A stretch of DNA of 58,283 nucleotides from an uncultured Clostridia bacterium. Lineage in GTDB: Bacteria; Bacillota; Clostridia; TANB77; CAG-508. Made by a program: the position numbers and the translations under genes. The notes beneath the pieces were generated by a model. The model was not told the origin of the DNA and ran no database searches. It was given only the letters and a program-made list of their open reading frames with translations. The stretch lies in NCBI GenBank assembly GCA_948891265.1, contig CAQUBD010000010.1:1-58283 (forward strand). The letters are read 5' to 3'. Below, piece by piece: positions 24,242-32,841 of the stretch. Numbering within the stretch: position 1 is the stretch's first letter; every line of letters begins with the position of its first letter.

Positions 24242-26669
24242 TTAAACTTCACGATTTAAATTTCCATTAGTATATTCGTTGCCTTCTAATCTTTTACCTT
24301 CAGAAATCTGGCTAACAATATAATTAATCTCATCAATAGTTTCATCCAAAATATCAATTCTTGCACAATCAATATCAAAATCTGTAGGGACAATAGAAGT
24401 GATTTTACTATTATAAATTGTTGACACAGTTTGGATATTATCAAATAAAACTCTAAAATTCATATTCATTCGATCTTTTAAATAATATTTATTATTAGAA
24501 TTACATTTAGAAGTACAATTTGGATAACACTTATTTGTTTTTCCATTTAAACAATAATTCATATTCATTAAAGGAATTTTTCCATAAACAATCATTTCTT
24601 TAAACAAACAAGAGTTATTGCATAAACTTGTTATAATTTCTCTATTTGATTCAGGAGAAATTGTAAATCTATTAAGTTTTAAATTTTTTAGTTCATTAAC
24701 ACTATAATTATTAAAAATATTAAAAGTATAATTTGCAATTAATTCAAAATGTTTTTCACTATTTTTTAAAACTTCTTCTAATAATTTTAAATTAGAAATA
24801 TTTGAAAGTACAAATCCATTAATATTATAATTTTCAATAGTTTTTTCTATATTACTGTAAAATAAATTTATATAGTTAGCTTTTATTATAGTTGGCATAT
24901 AAATATAAAGCTTGAAGTTTTTTTGCAAAGTATTTAAAATTTCAGAATATTTAGTATTTGAAAAATATTTTAAAGGTATGTAAATTTTATCAATATTATC
25001 TAATCTAGAATAATCAAAATCAGTATTTAAAACATTTAACAAAACAGAGATTTCCTTCTTAGCAAAGTTTCTTTTACTATTATGTAGTTCATTGAACCCT
25101 ATTTTGCTGAAATCAATTTTTCCGACATCTTTTAATATTACTAATAGCAAAATTATATGTAGACTCTAAAGCATTTCTTCGAAGTTCATTTAAAGTGCTT
25201 ATTTTAGGCAAGAAAAGACTATCATCTAAATCTATATCAATATTTTTAAAGTTATAAAGAGAATCATTAGTTTTATTTAGTTGAGATAAAACTCTTTCCT
25301 TATCTAAAGGTTTATTTTTAGCATCTTCAGGAATTATGTCAGATTTACAATTAATATTCAGATTAGAATAAATATCTAAGTTATTAGCAGATTTTACAGT
25401 TAATTCTATTGGCAATCCTTTTTTTATAGAAACTTTACAATTAAGTCCAATTTTTCTATTCTCTGTTTTAATACTTTCTTGAGCAATTGCATTTAATCTT
25501 TTAGATGACATTTTATATATTTTATCACCCAAATTAATATTGCCCTTCATTCTTCCAATAGTAACAGTCTGGCCAATTGTAGTTTCTTTAATGTTTTTAT
25601 CCTTAAACATTAATTCTGAAATATTATAAGTACCATCTTCTTTTTCTAAGGAGATAGTATCTCCAATTTCAATAGGTTGTTGTAACTTAACAGTAATATA
25701 TCCTTTATTTTTATTATATTTTTCGACTTTTCCTAAAAATAGCCCCATATTATTAGGTTTTTCTTTAAAAACTAAATTCTTATTAGGTTCTACTAAAAGA
25801 TGGCCAGCAGAAGACATTCCTCTATTAAAAACTTGTAATAAAGTAGTTCTATCAGTTTTGTCAACTATATAAGGCATACCAGACTGTGCTAAATCGATAT
25901 ATTTTCTATAAATACGTGTAACAGTTGCAACATATTCAGGATTTTTCATTCTTCCTTCAATTTTTAGGCAAGTTACACCAGCATTTATCAAATCAGGAAT
26001 ATAATCTAAACCGCATAAATCACGAGGACTTAGAAGATAACCAGAATCAATTTTTTTATCATTTTCTAAAAATTCATATGGTAATCTACAAGCTTGAGCA
26101 CATTTGCCACGATTTCCAGAGCGACCACCTATCATACTAGAGAATAGGCATTGACCTGAGTATGAAATACATAAAGCTCCATGGGCAAATACTTCAATTT
26201 CAATATCTGAATTTTTGCAAATATATTCTATATCTCTAATAGAAAGCTCACGTGAAAGGACAACTCTTTTAAAACCTAGCTTTTGCATTTCTAAAACACC
26301 TTGTAAATTATGAATAGACATTTGAGTACTTGCATGGATATCTAAATCTGGAAATTCTTTTATTAATTTTATTGCAAGCCCTAAATCTTGTACAATTATT
26401 GCATCTATTCCAAATTCATATGCTTTTTGTGCTAAAGTAAGAGCATCTTTAAATTCAATATCTTTTATTAATGTATTTAATGTAAGGTTTGTTTTTACAC
26501 CTCGAGTTTTAGCATATATTATAGCTCTTTCAAGTTCTTCTAAATTGAAATTTGAAGCAAATGCTCTTGCACTAAATAAATTAGCTCCAAAATATACACT
26601 ATCTGCACCATTTTGAACAGCTGCTTTTAAACAATCAAAATCACCAACGGGTGATAATAAATCAATCAT
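24242..26669 (-). CDS. U32-family peptidase with one +1 shift at a CGG codon
   Basis: The zero frame (26669-25113, 518 codons) includes the U32 signature EVFAHGALCISYSGQCLFS and the Cys motif KCAQACRLPY, then reads TGT CGG AAA AAT TGA. Skipping the C of CGG (25124-25122) gives TGT, C, GGA AAA ATT GAT and continues in frame with the downstream segment to 24242, adding a second alpha/beta domain with cysteines CLNGKTNKCYPNCTSKC. The rejoined protein is 808 aa, matching the long U32/DUF3656 form common in Clostridia. U32 proteins include RlhA-like rRNA C-hydroxylation factors and collagenase-like peptidases. No other stop interrupts it. RBS on the minus strand GGAGGAAAAGAA. Confidence 0.83.
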
Positions 26670-26723
26670 TTCTTTTCCTCCAAATAGATTATAACATTTT
26701 TAAATAATAAAGTAAATTACTTC

Positions 26724-26752
26724 TTGACAAAGGTGTACTTTTGGTATAAACT
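26724..26752 (+). promoter_or_regulatory. Promoter of rubrerythrin
   Basis: TTGACA at 26724-26729 and TATAAACT around 26745-26752, with 15-17 nt spacing depending on the hexamer chosen. Confidence 0.55.
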
Positions 26753-26786
26753 CTAATACGAAAAATAACCTAAAGGAGGAAATATA

Positions 26787-27326
26787 ATGGAATTAAAAGG
26801 ATCAAAAACAGAGAAAAATTTAATGGAGGCATTTGCTGGAGAATCTCAAGCAAGAAATAAATATACATATTTTGCAAGTAAAGCAAAAAAAGAAGGCTAT
26901 GAGCAAATAGCTGCAATATTCCAAGAAACAGCTGATAATGAAAAAGAACATGCAAAAATGTGGTTCAAGTTATTACAAGGTGGAGATATAAAAACAACAT
27001 CAGAAAACTTAAAAGCTGCAGCAGAGGGAGAAAACTATGAATGGACAGATATGTATGACAGAATGGCACAAGAAGCTAAAGAAGAAGGATTTGATCATAT
27101 AGCATTTTTATTCTCAGAAGTTGCTAAAATAGAAAAAGAACATGAAGCTAGATACTTAAAATTATTAGAAAATGTTGAAGATGGATTAGTGTTTAGTAGA
27201 GATGGAGATAGAATTTGGAAATGTAGAAATTGTGGACATATAGTAATTGGAAAAAATGCGCCAGAAATATGCCCAGTATGTGCTCATCCAAAAGCTTATT
27301 TTGAAATAAAAGCTGAAAATTATTAA
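26787..27326 (+). CDS. rbr: Rubrerythrin
   Basis: Non-haem di-iron peroxidase protecting anaerobes from H2O2. The four-helix domain (about 1-138) carries the ligands EAFAGESQAR, ETADNEKEHA and SEVAKIEKEHEARY. The C-terminal rubredoxin-like domain has CRNCG and CPVCAHP, spaced 12 residues. 179 aa is normal. RBS AAAGGAGG, strong promoter, monocistronic, with a shared terminator downstream at 27382-27417. Confidence 0.96.
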   Translation: MELKGSKTEKNLMEAFAGESQARNKYTYFASKAKKEGYEQIAAIFQETADNEKEHAKMWFKLLQGGDIKTTSENLKAAAEGENYEWTDMYDRMAQEAKEEGFDHIAFLFSEVAKIEKEHEARYLKLLENVEDGLVFSRDGDRIWKCRNCGHIVIGKNAPEICPVCAHPKAYFEIKAENY

Positions 27327-27381
27327 TAAGAACAAATAGGAAGTTCTTAGTATTAGCTATTATTTTTGGCTTTCTGTAAAT

Positions 27382-27417
27382 AAAAGTATAGAAATTTGTA
27401 TTGATTTCTATACTTTT
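27382..27417. terminator. Bidirectional terminator between rbr and the minus-strand RNA
   Basis: 14-bp arms AAAAGTATAGAAAT and ATTTCTATACTTTT, T-rich on both strands. Confidence 0.85.
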
Positions 27418-27861
27418 TCATATTATATGAAAGTTCTATTAATGTTTGTTCTATAATGTGAAAGAAGAGCACCCTTCGCGGCCTCAATAGGCGGGTACTC
27501 TCTTTCTTTAATTTAATGGTGAGTCTGTTTGTTAGTGGCATAAAAGATGCTTAGACTCGTACATTCACATCTCTTTTCACTTAAGTTAAGTGAACCACAC
27601 CGGAGGGACGAATCCCACCGGGAAACTGCCATTTTCACATTTAATCATAGGCGTTTTCTCCCTAATAAGCGCACGCTGCGCTGCCGCCGGCTGCTACCGA
27701 AAAGATGATTTAAGCGAAATAATATTTTTTGTAAAATTACTCGGTCCTGCTCTTTTCATAGGCTTACCTCCATTTACGACATACTATGATCAGGTTTTAC
27801 CTTCAGTACAATAAATTAGTACTGTTGGCAGTTACATGTACAGTTGCTCTTGAGCAAGTAC
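27382..27861 (-). ncRNA. Large structured non-coding RNA (possibly raiA-motif type)
   Basis: A GC-rich island (for this genome) with a strong minus-strand promoter and terminator but no supported protein. Stems on the minus strand include CCGGTGGGA-TTCG-TCCCTCCGG with a UUCG tetraloop (27600-27621), the palindrome TTCACTTAAGTTAAGTGAA (27576-27594), GCGCA/TGCGC, and a branched element GAAAGAGAGTACCC...GGGTGCTCTTCTTTC. The size and compact folding point to a conserved RNA. It lacks RNase P, tmRNA and SRP core motifs. My best guess is a relative of the clostridial raiA RNA motif, from general resemblance only. Confidence 0.65.
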
Positions 27862-27867
27862 ATTCTT

Positions 27868-27896
27868 ATTATAACATGTTAATTTACATAAGTCAA
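27868..27896 (-). promoter_or_regulatory. Promoter of the minus-strand RNA
   Basis: On the minus strand TTGACT (27896-27891) and TATAAT (27873-27868), 17-nt spacer and TGT before the -10: one of the best promoters in the window. Confidence 0.85.
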
Positions 27897-27987
27897 TAGA
27901 AAAAATGAAATTTTTTAAAAAAAATTTAAAAATACGATGAAAGAAGAATAATTAAAGTTACATAACTATTGATTTATCAAGGATTAT

Positions 27988-28016
27988 TTGAAAAATAAAA
28001 AATAGTATGTTATAAT
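27988..28016 (+). promoter_or_regulatory. Promoter of the rsmE operon
   Basis: TTGAAA at 27988-27993 and TATAAT at 28011-28016, 17-nt spacer, extended -10 (TGTTATAAT). Confidence 0.75.
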
Positions 28017-28097
28017 GCAAAATATAAAAAATATATCAAAAATAGAAAAAACTTATAAAATAGTGAACTTAATTTTGTAAATATGGAGTGAATAAAT

Positions 28098-28862
28098 ATG
28101 CCAAAGTTTTTTGTAAAACAAGAACAAATAAAAGAAGATAAAATAATCATATTAGGGCAAGATGTAAATCACATAAAAAAGGTATTAAGAGGAAAAATAG
28201 GTGACACACTTCAAATATGTAATAACCAAAGTGGAGAAAACTATTTGTGTAATATAGAGAATATAAGTAATGAAAATATATTGTGTAAAATAAAAGAAAA
28301 GGTAGAAGAAAAAGTTGAAGCAAATATAAAAGTTACAATATTTCAGGGATTACCAAAAGCAGATAAAATGGAATATATAATTCAGAAATCTGTTGAATTA
28401 GGCGTATATGATATAACACCTGTAGAGATGAAAAGATGCATTGTTAAGCTAAATGAAAAAGATAAAAATAAAAAAATAGATAGATGGCAAAAGATATCAG
28501 AAGTTGCAGCAAAACAATGTGGAAGAGATATAATACCTAAAGTTAATAATATAATAAATATAGAAAATGTATGTGATTTAATACAAAAATATGATATAGT
28601 ATTAGTAGCCTATGAAAATGAAAAAGAAAATACATTAAAAGAGCAAATTAAAAACATAAAAGAAAATATTATTAAAAATAAGAATAATATTAAGACAAAA
28701 ATAGGAGTTCTAATAGGACCAGAAGGTGGAATAGATATAAAAGAAATTGAAAAGATGAAAGAAAATGATGCAAAAATTATAACTTTAGGAAAAAGAATAC
28801 TAAGAACAGAAACAGTAGCACTGAATATATTAAGCATTATAATGTATGAATTAGAAAAATAA
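28098..28862 (+). CDS. rsmE: 16S rRNA (uracil-1498-N3)-methyltransferase
   Basis: SPOUT-fold methyltransferase acting on 16S rRNA U1498. N-terminal PUA-like domain (about 1-75) with FFVKQEQI and HIKKVLRGK; C-terminal SPOUT knot with GPEGGIDIKEIEKM, LGKRILRTETVALNIL, the SAM-binding motifs. 254 aa is the usual size. First gene of an operon with the membrane protein and yicC-remA-rpoZ-gmk. Confidence 0.95.
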   Translation: MPKFFVKQEQIKEDKIIILGQDVNHIKKVLRGKIGDTLQICNNQSGENYLCNIENISNENILCKIKEKVEEKVEANIKVTIFQGLPKADKMEYIIQKSVELGVYDITPVEMKRCIVKLNEKDKNKKIDRWQKISEVAAKQCGRDIIPKVNNIINIENVCDLIQKYDIVLVAYENEKENTLKEQIKNIKENIIKNKNNIKTKIGVLIGPEGGIDIKEIEKMKENDAKIITLGKRILRTETVALNILSIIMYELEK

Positions 28863-28865
28863 AGA

Positions 28866-29543
28866 ATGGAGAGAAAGATAAAATTGAAAGAAGTAAATGA
28901 AAAATATTTTAAAAAAATATATCTAAATATTTTGAAAGCAATAATAGTTCTATTATACTTTTTAGTATTAAATGTAATATATGAAAATGTAAATAGTAAC
29001 TATATGCAAACAGGAATAAAAGTATTTACTATGATAATACTTTTTATATCAATTTACATATTTGAAAAGGCATATAAAAAAGATAGTGATGATTTAGCAG
29101 TACAAGGAATAGAAATATTAATTTTATCGGCATATACATTAACTATTGAACATATAACAAATAAATTCAATTTTGGTTTTAGAAACTATTCATTGGTAGC
29201 ATCTTATATATTTGCGATATATTTTATACTAAAATGTATTATTATATATACCAAAGGAAGAAAAGAGATTGCACAGAATCTTAGTGATATAAGAGAAATT
29301 GTAAAAAAGGATAAACCAATAAAAAAAGAAGCAACAAAAAAGAAAAAAGAAAATAAGGAAATTTCAGATGATAAGTCAAAAGCAAAAGTAAAGACTAAAA
29401 ATAATAAGAATAAAATAAAAGATAAAGAAACAAAAAACGAGGAAATCCAAAACAAAAACACGAAAAAATCTAAACAGGATAAGATTTCTGAAAAAGATCA
29501 AAAGACATCAAATAATAAAAAAGAGGTAAAAGTAAATGATTAA
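28866..29543 (+). CDS. Hypothetical four-helix membrane protein with long charged tail
   Basis: Not recognised. Residues about 22-140 hold four predicted membrane helices (IIVLLYFLVLNVIY, VFTMIILFISIYIF, a third near 82-96, and SYIFAIYFILKCIIIY). The C-terminal 75 residues are almost wholly Lys/Glu/Asn, with Lys predominating, and should be cytoplasmic, perhaps RNA- or protein-binding. It starts 3 nt after rsmE and overlaps yicC by 8 nt, so it is in the operon. The RBS is weak. Confidence 0.7.
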   Translation: MERKIKLKEVNEKYFKKIYLNILKAIIVLLYFLVLNVIYENVNSNYMQTGIKVFTMIILFISIYIFEKAYKKDSDDLAVQGIEILILSAYTLTIEHITNKFNFGFRNYSLVASYIFAIYFILKCIIIYTKGRKEIAQNLSDIREIVKKDKPIKKEATKKKKENKEISDDKSKAKVKTKNNKNKIKDKETKNEEIQNKNTKKSKQDKISEKDQKTSNNKKEVKVND

Positions 29544-30417
29544 AAGCATGACAGGATATGGAAAAGGAAATTTAAATATAGAAAATAGGGAATATCAAGT
29601 AGAAATAAAAAGTGTAAATCATAGATATTTAGACATAAGCATAAAGATGCCAAGGATGTTAAGTTATTTAGAAGAAGACATAAAAAAACAAATATCTGAA
29701 AATATAAAAAGAGGAAAAATAGATATATTCATTACATTTGAAAATAATAGTGAAGAAGGTAAAAATGTAGAAATAAATAAAGAACTTGCAAAAATATATA
29801 TAAACCAACTAAAAGAGTTGGCTAGAGAAGAAAAAATTGTAGACAATATTGATGTTATAGAAATAGCAAAATTTCCAGATGTATTAAAAATTAAAATAGA
29901 AAACGATGATGAACAAATAAAAAGAGAAATAATGGAAGTTACAAAAGAAGCGATAAGTAGAATATTAGAAATGAGAAAAATAGAAGGAGAAAAAATAGCA
30001 CAAGATTTACAACAAAGGATAAAGAATATACAAAATAAAATAGAAGAAATATCAGAAAAATCTACTGGACTTATTGAAGAATATGTAGTAAAATTAGAAA
30101 GAAGAATAAAAGAAATATTAAAATCAGATGAAATAGATAAATCAAGAATAGCACAAGAAGTAGTAATATATGCAGATAAATGTTCTGTGGAAGAGGAAGT
30201 TACAAGATTAAAAAGTCATATATATCAATTTGAAAAGTTAATATCTGATAATAATAAAGATTCTATAGGAAAAAAGTTAGATTTTATAATTCAAGAAATG
30301 AACAGAGAAACAAATACAATTGGTTCAAAAGCAAATAATTTAGAGATAACAAATAGAGTTATAGACATAAAAACAGAATTAGAAGACATACGAGAACAAG
30401 TGCAAAACATAGAATAG
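29536..30417 (+). CDS. yicC: YicC-family endoribonuclease
   Basis: Begins MIKSMTGYGKG, the diagnostic YicC N-terminus, and ends with the DUF1732 motif KLDFIIQEMNRETNTIGSKA. YicC proteins are metal-dependent endoribonucleases; the E. coli member cleaves RhyB sRNA. 293 aa is standard. The gene overlaps its upstream neighbour and lies 13 nt before remA, the conserved Firmicutes arrangement. Confidence 0.94.
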   Translation: MIKSMTGYGKGNLNIENREYQVEIKSVNHRYLDISIKMPRMLSYLEEDIKKQISENIKRGKIDIFITFENNSEEGKNVEINKELAKIYINQLKELAREEKIVDNIDVIEIAKFPDVLKIKIENDDEQIKREIMEVTKEAISRILEMRKIEGEKIAQDLQQRIKNIQNKIEEISEKSTGLIEEYVVKLERRIKEILKSDEIDKSRIAQEVVIYADKCSVEEEVTRLKSHIYQFEKLISDNNKDSIGKKLDFIIQEMNRETNTIGSKANNLEITNRVIDIKTELEDIREQVQNIE

Positions 30418-30430
30418 GAGGATAAGTTTT

Positions 30431-30703
30431 ATGCAGTTAGTAAACATAGGATTTGGAAACATAGTATCTTCAGAGAGAATAGTAGCAATAGTAAGCCCAG
30501 AATCAGCGCCAATAAAAAGGATGGTACAAGAAGCAAAAGATAACAAGACAGCAGTTGACGCAACATGTGGAAGAAGAACGAGGGCTGTAATAATAACAGA
30601 TTCAGGACATATTATATTATCAGCTGTTCAACCAGAAACAGTAGCAGGAAGATTAGACAAAGACATAACAACAACAGTTACACAAATGCAAGAAGAAGAA
30701 TAA
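30431..30703 (+). CDS. remA: RemA family regulator (DUF370)
   Basis: Small DNA-binding activator of matrix and osmoprotection genes in Bacillus. The 90-aa sequence has the family start LVNIGFGNIVSSERIVAIVSPESAPIKR (described, residues 3-30), CGRRTRAVIITDSGHIILSA and a QPETVAGR segment. RBS AGGAGG. Between yicC and rpoZ as in related genomes. Confidence 0.95.
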   Translation: MQLVNIGFGNIVSSERIVAIVSPESAPIKRMVQEAKDNKTAVDATCGRRTRAVIITDSGHIILSAVQPETVAGRLDKDITTTVTQMQEEE

Positions 30704-30735
30704 AATTATAAAAAATTAGAGGAGGAAGTTAGAAT

Positions 30736-30951
30736 ATGATAGTAAAACCAACAGTTACAGAATTATTAAAAAAATCAAAAAACAGATATGAATTAGTAAT
30801 AGCTACATCAAAAAGGGCTAGACAAATTGCAATGGGAGATGAACCATTAACTAAAGTTAAGGAAGAGTCACCAGTTACTTTGGCTGCTAATGAATTAGCA
30901 GAAGGTAAAGTTACTATTGTGAATGAAGAAAATGAAGAAGTAGAAGAATAA
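30736..30951 (+). CDS. rpoZ: RNA polymerase omega subunit
   Basis: 71-aa protein with the omega motif SKNRYELVIATSKRARQI followed by a short acidic tail. It supports RNA polymerase assembly. RBS AGAGGAGGAA. Here rpoZ precedes gmk, the reverse of the Bacillus order. Confidence 0.93.
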   Translation: MIVKPTVTELLKKSKNRYELVIATSKRARQIAMGDEPLTKVKEESPVTLAANELAEGKVTIVNEENEEVEE

Positions 30952-30982
30952 TATATTTAAAAAATTAAGGAGAATAAATATT

Positions 30983-31558
30983 ATGTTAGTAATATTATCA
31001 GGGGTATCAGGAGCAGGCAAAGATACTATAAAAAATGAATTGATAAAAAGGATTGAAAATGTAGTATCACTGCCATCTTTTACTTCAAGAGAACCTAGAA
31101 ATAATGAAAAAGAAGGAGTTCAATATCATTTTATAACAAAAGATGAATTCAAAGAAAAAATAAAAAATGGGGAATTCTATGAATATGATATTCATCATGA
31201 AAATTATTATGGAACATCTATAAAATTAATGAGTGAGAAGATAAAAAGTGGAAAGATAATAGTAAAAGATATAGAAGTAAATGGAACTGAGAACTTAATA
31301 AAAACATTAGGAAAAGAGACAAAATTAGTAACAATATTTCTAAAAGTTGATAAAGAAGAATTAAAACATAGACTTATTAATAGAGGAGACAATTTAAGTG
31401 AAGCAGAAATGGAATTAAGATTAAGTAGATTAGAATATGAAGAATCAAAAATAAATTTATATGATTATATTATAAAAAATGATGACCTAGAGAAAACAGT
31501 ACAAATTATTATGGCAATAATAAAAAATGAAGCAAGACTAGAGAAAAATACATATTAG
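30983..31558 (+). CDS. gmk: Guanylate kinase
   Basis: Phosphorylates GMP to GDP. P-loop GVSGAGKDTI near residue 6; the Ser/Thr normally after the P-loop Lys is Asp here, followed by Thr. GMP-binding motifs SFTSREPRNNEKEG and YHFI are present, as are GEFYEY and NRGD. 191 aa is standard. Last gene of the yicC-remA-rpoZ-gmk group. Confidence 0.92.
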   Translation: MLVILSGVSGAGKDTIKNELIKRIENVVSLPSFTSREPRNNEKEGVQYHFITKDEFKEKIKNGEFYEYDIHHENYYGTSIKLMSEKIKSGKIIVKDIEVNGTENLIKTLGKETKLVTIFLKVDKEELKHRLINRGDNLSEAEMELRLSRLEYEESKINLYDYIIKNDDLEKTVQIIMAIIKNEARLEKNTY

Positions 31559-31590
31559 CAATTTTAATGTGTATTAAAAGTGATCAAAAT

Positions 31591-31619
31591 TTGCAAAAAA
31601 ATGTCATATATGGTATAAT
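31591..31619 (+). promoter_or_regulatory. Promoter of the 111-aa membrane-anchored protein
   Basis: TTGCAA at 31591-31596 and TATAAT at 31614-31619, spacer 17 nt. Confidence 0.75.
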
Positions 31620-31655
31620 TAAGAAGTACAATTGAAAAAACCAAAGGTGGTAAAA

Positions 31656-31988
31656 ATGAAATTATTATTAATTATATATATATTAGTATTCGTAGTATTT
31701 GCTTTAGCATTATATGCAGTAATGCAGTTAAAATTATTAGGAATAAAAGTAAAAGATTTTTGGGACTTTATAGAAGCAAATGAAATGTTAGATAAACTAT
31801 ATAGATTTGCTAGGCAATATCAAAAAATGTCACCGCAAGAGCAAGTTATATATTTATCAGAAGCGGAAAAAATATTTACAGCATTTGATAAAGTACCAAA
31901 AGAATTGTGGGATGAAGAATACGAAAAATATAAACAAGTTCTAAAAAAATATAATGATATAAAAATGCTAAGATGGGCATCAAACTAA
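31656..31988 (+). CDS. Hypothetical membrane-anchored protein, 110 aa
   Basis: Not recognised. ATG 31656 follows RBS AAGGTGG; a TTG 24 nt upstream is less likely. The N-terminus (LLLIIYILVFVVFALALYAVM) is a single membrane helix, the rest a soluble helical domain with SPQEQVIYLSEAEKIFTAFD and WDEEYEKYKQVLKKY. Own promoter and terminator. Confidence 0.7.
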   Translation: MKLLLIIYILVFVVFALALYAVMQLKLLGIKVKDFWDFIEANEMLDKLYRFARQYQKMSPQEQVIYLSEAEKIFTAFDKVPKELWDEEYEKYKQVLKKYNDIKMLRWASN

Positions 31989-32024
31989 AATATAAAAAAG
32001 TTTTATAAAATAGTTGATTTTTAC

Positions 32025-32061
32025 AAATAAGTATGGTAATATAATGCCATACTTATTTTAA
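32025..32061 (+). terminator. Terminator after the 110-aa protein gene
   Basis: AAATAAGTATGG and CCATACTTATTT with a 10-nt loop, followed by TTAATT. Confidence 0.75.
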
Positions 32062-32233
32062 TTCATTTTAAATTAATTATTCAAAAGATTGTATTATAAA
32101 AGATACAATTAAAAAGATTTTTTTCAAATATAAGTTTTAACAACTTATTCAAACAAATTATGCCTCATCCTTATATTTTATTCTTGAGGTGGAAAGAAAT
32201 CAATTAAAAATATGAAGAAAGGAGGCGATAAAT

Positions 32234-32662
32234 ATGAGTACAGAGTTTGAAAAATTAGTAATAGAAAAACTAGAAAGGTTAGATTCTGGTATTAAGGAAC
32301 TAAAAGAAGATGTAACAATACTAAAAACAGAAGTAGCAGAACTAAAGGAAGATGTAACAATATTAAAAACAGAAGTAGCAGGATTAAAGAAAAATGTAGA
32401 TAAATTGAATAAACAAGTAAAAGAATTAACAGATGATACATTAATACTAAAAGATGAAGTATTTAATACTGTGAAACCAACATTAAAATCAATAGAGCAA
32501 AAACTAGATATAATGGTAGATATTAATATTCCTAAAATATTAAATAATCAAACAAGGAATCACATTGAAGTGGTTAGAAAAATAGATAGATATCAAAAAG
32601 AAAATGAATTAGAACATAGTAGATTAAATTATGAAATTTGTAAATTAAAAGCAAATGCATAA
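32234..32662 (+). CDS. Coiled-coil protein with internal 14-residue repeats, 142 aa
   Basis: Residues about 15-75 are heptad-repeat coiled coil containing two nearly identical units LKEDVTILKTEVAE and LKEDVTILKTEVAG, encoded by a 42-bp tandem DNA duplication. The C-terminal half is a second, less regular helix. No motif gives a function. RBS AAAGGAGGCGAT. Terminator follows at 32669-32705 (AAGTCTATAGATA/ATATCTGTAGGCTT, T6). Confidence 0.7.
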   Translation: MSTEFEKLVIEKLERLDSGIKELKEDVTILKTEVAELKEDVTILKTEVAGLKKNVDKLNKQVKELTDDTLILKDEVFNTVKPTLKSIEQKLDIMVDINIPKILNNQTRNHIEVVRKIDRYQKENELEHSRLNYEICKLKANA

Positions 32663-32668
32663 AAATAA

Positions 32669-32705
32669 AAAGTCTATAGATATAAAAATATCTGTAGGCT
32701 TTTTT
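32669..32705 (+). terminator. Terminator after the coiled-coil gene
   Basis: AAGTCTATAGATAT pairs with ATATCTGTAGGCTT and is followed by T6. Confidence 0.75.
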
Positions 32706-32766
32706 ATTATATAGAAAAATTAATTTTTCTATACAACAAAACACATTCCACAGAAAATTACCATAA
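32706..32766 (+). repeat. Truncated copy of repeat R2
   Basis: TATATAGAAAAA...TTTTTCTATA hairpin followed by ACACATTCCACAGAAAATTACC, matching the first ~65 nt of the R2 elements at 47.3 and 51.9 kb, again directly behind a terminator T run. The later hairpins are missing. Confidence 0.55.
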
Positions 32767-32771
32767 AAAAT

Positions 32772-32800
32772 TTGACAAATTATTAATATAAATATAAAAT
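32772..32800 (+). promoter_or_regulatory. Promoter of the LCP gene
   Basis: TTGACA at 32772-32777 and TAAAAT at 32795-32800, spacer 17 nt. Confidence 0.75.
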
Positions 32801-32841
32801 ATGAAATGTGAAAATTAATTTAGTAATTAGAGGAGATAATT

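Noticed and set aside
14713..26669. Sequencing error as the cause of all seven extra C bases
   Set aside because: Not excluded without reads, but errors are not expected to fall only at N-CGG in three genes and to spare every other gene. The context is not a homopolymer. Kept as an alternative only.
27590..27814. Plus-strand 74-codon open frame in the 27.5-27.9 kb island
   Set aside because: It is antisense to the stem-rich minus-strand RNA, has no RBS, and its coding sequence is made of the complement of RNA stems. The promoter and terminator both serve the minus strand.
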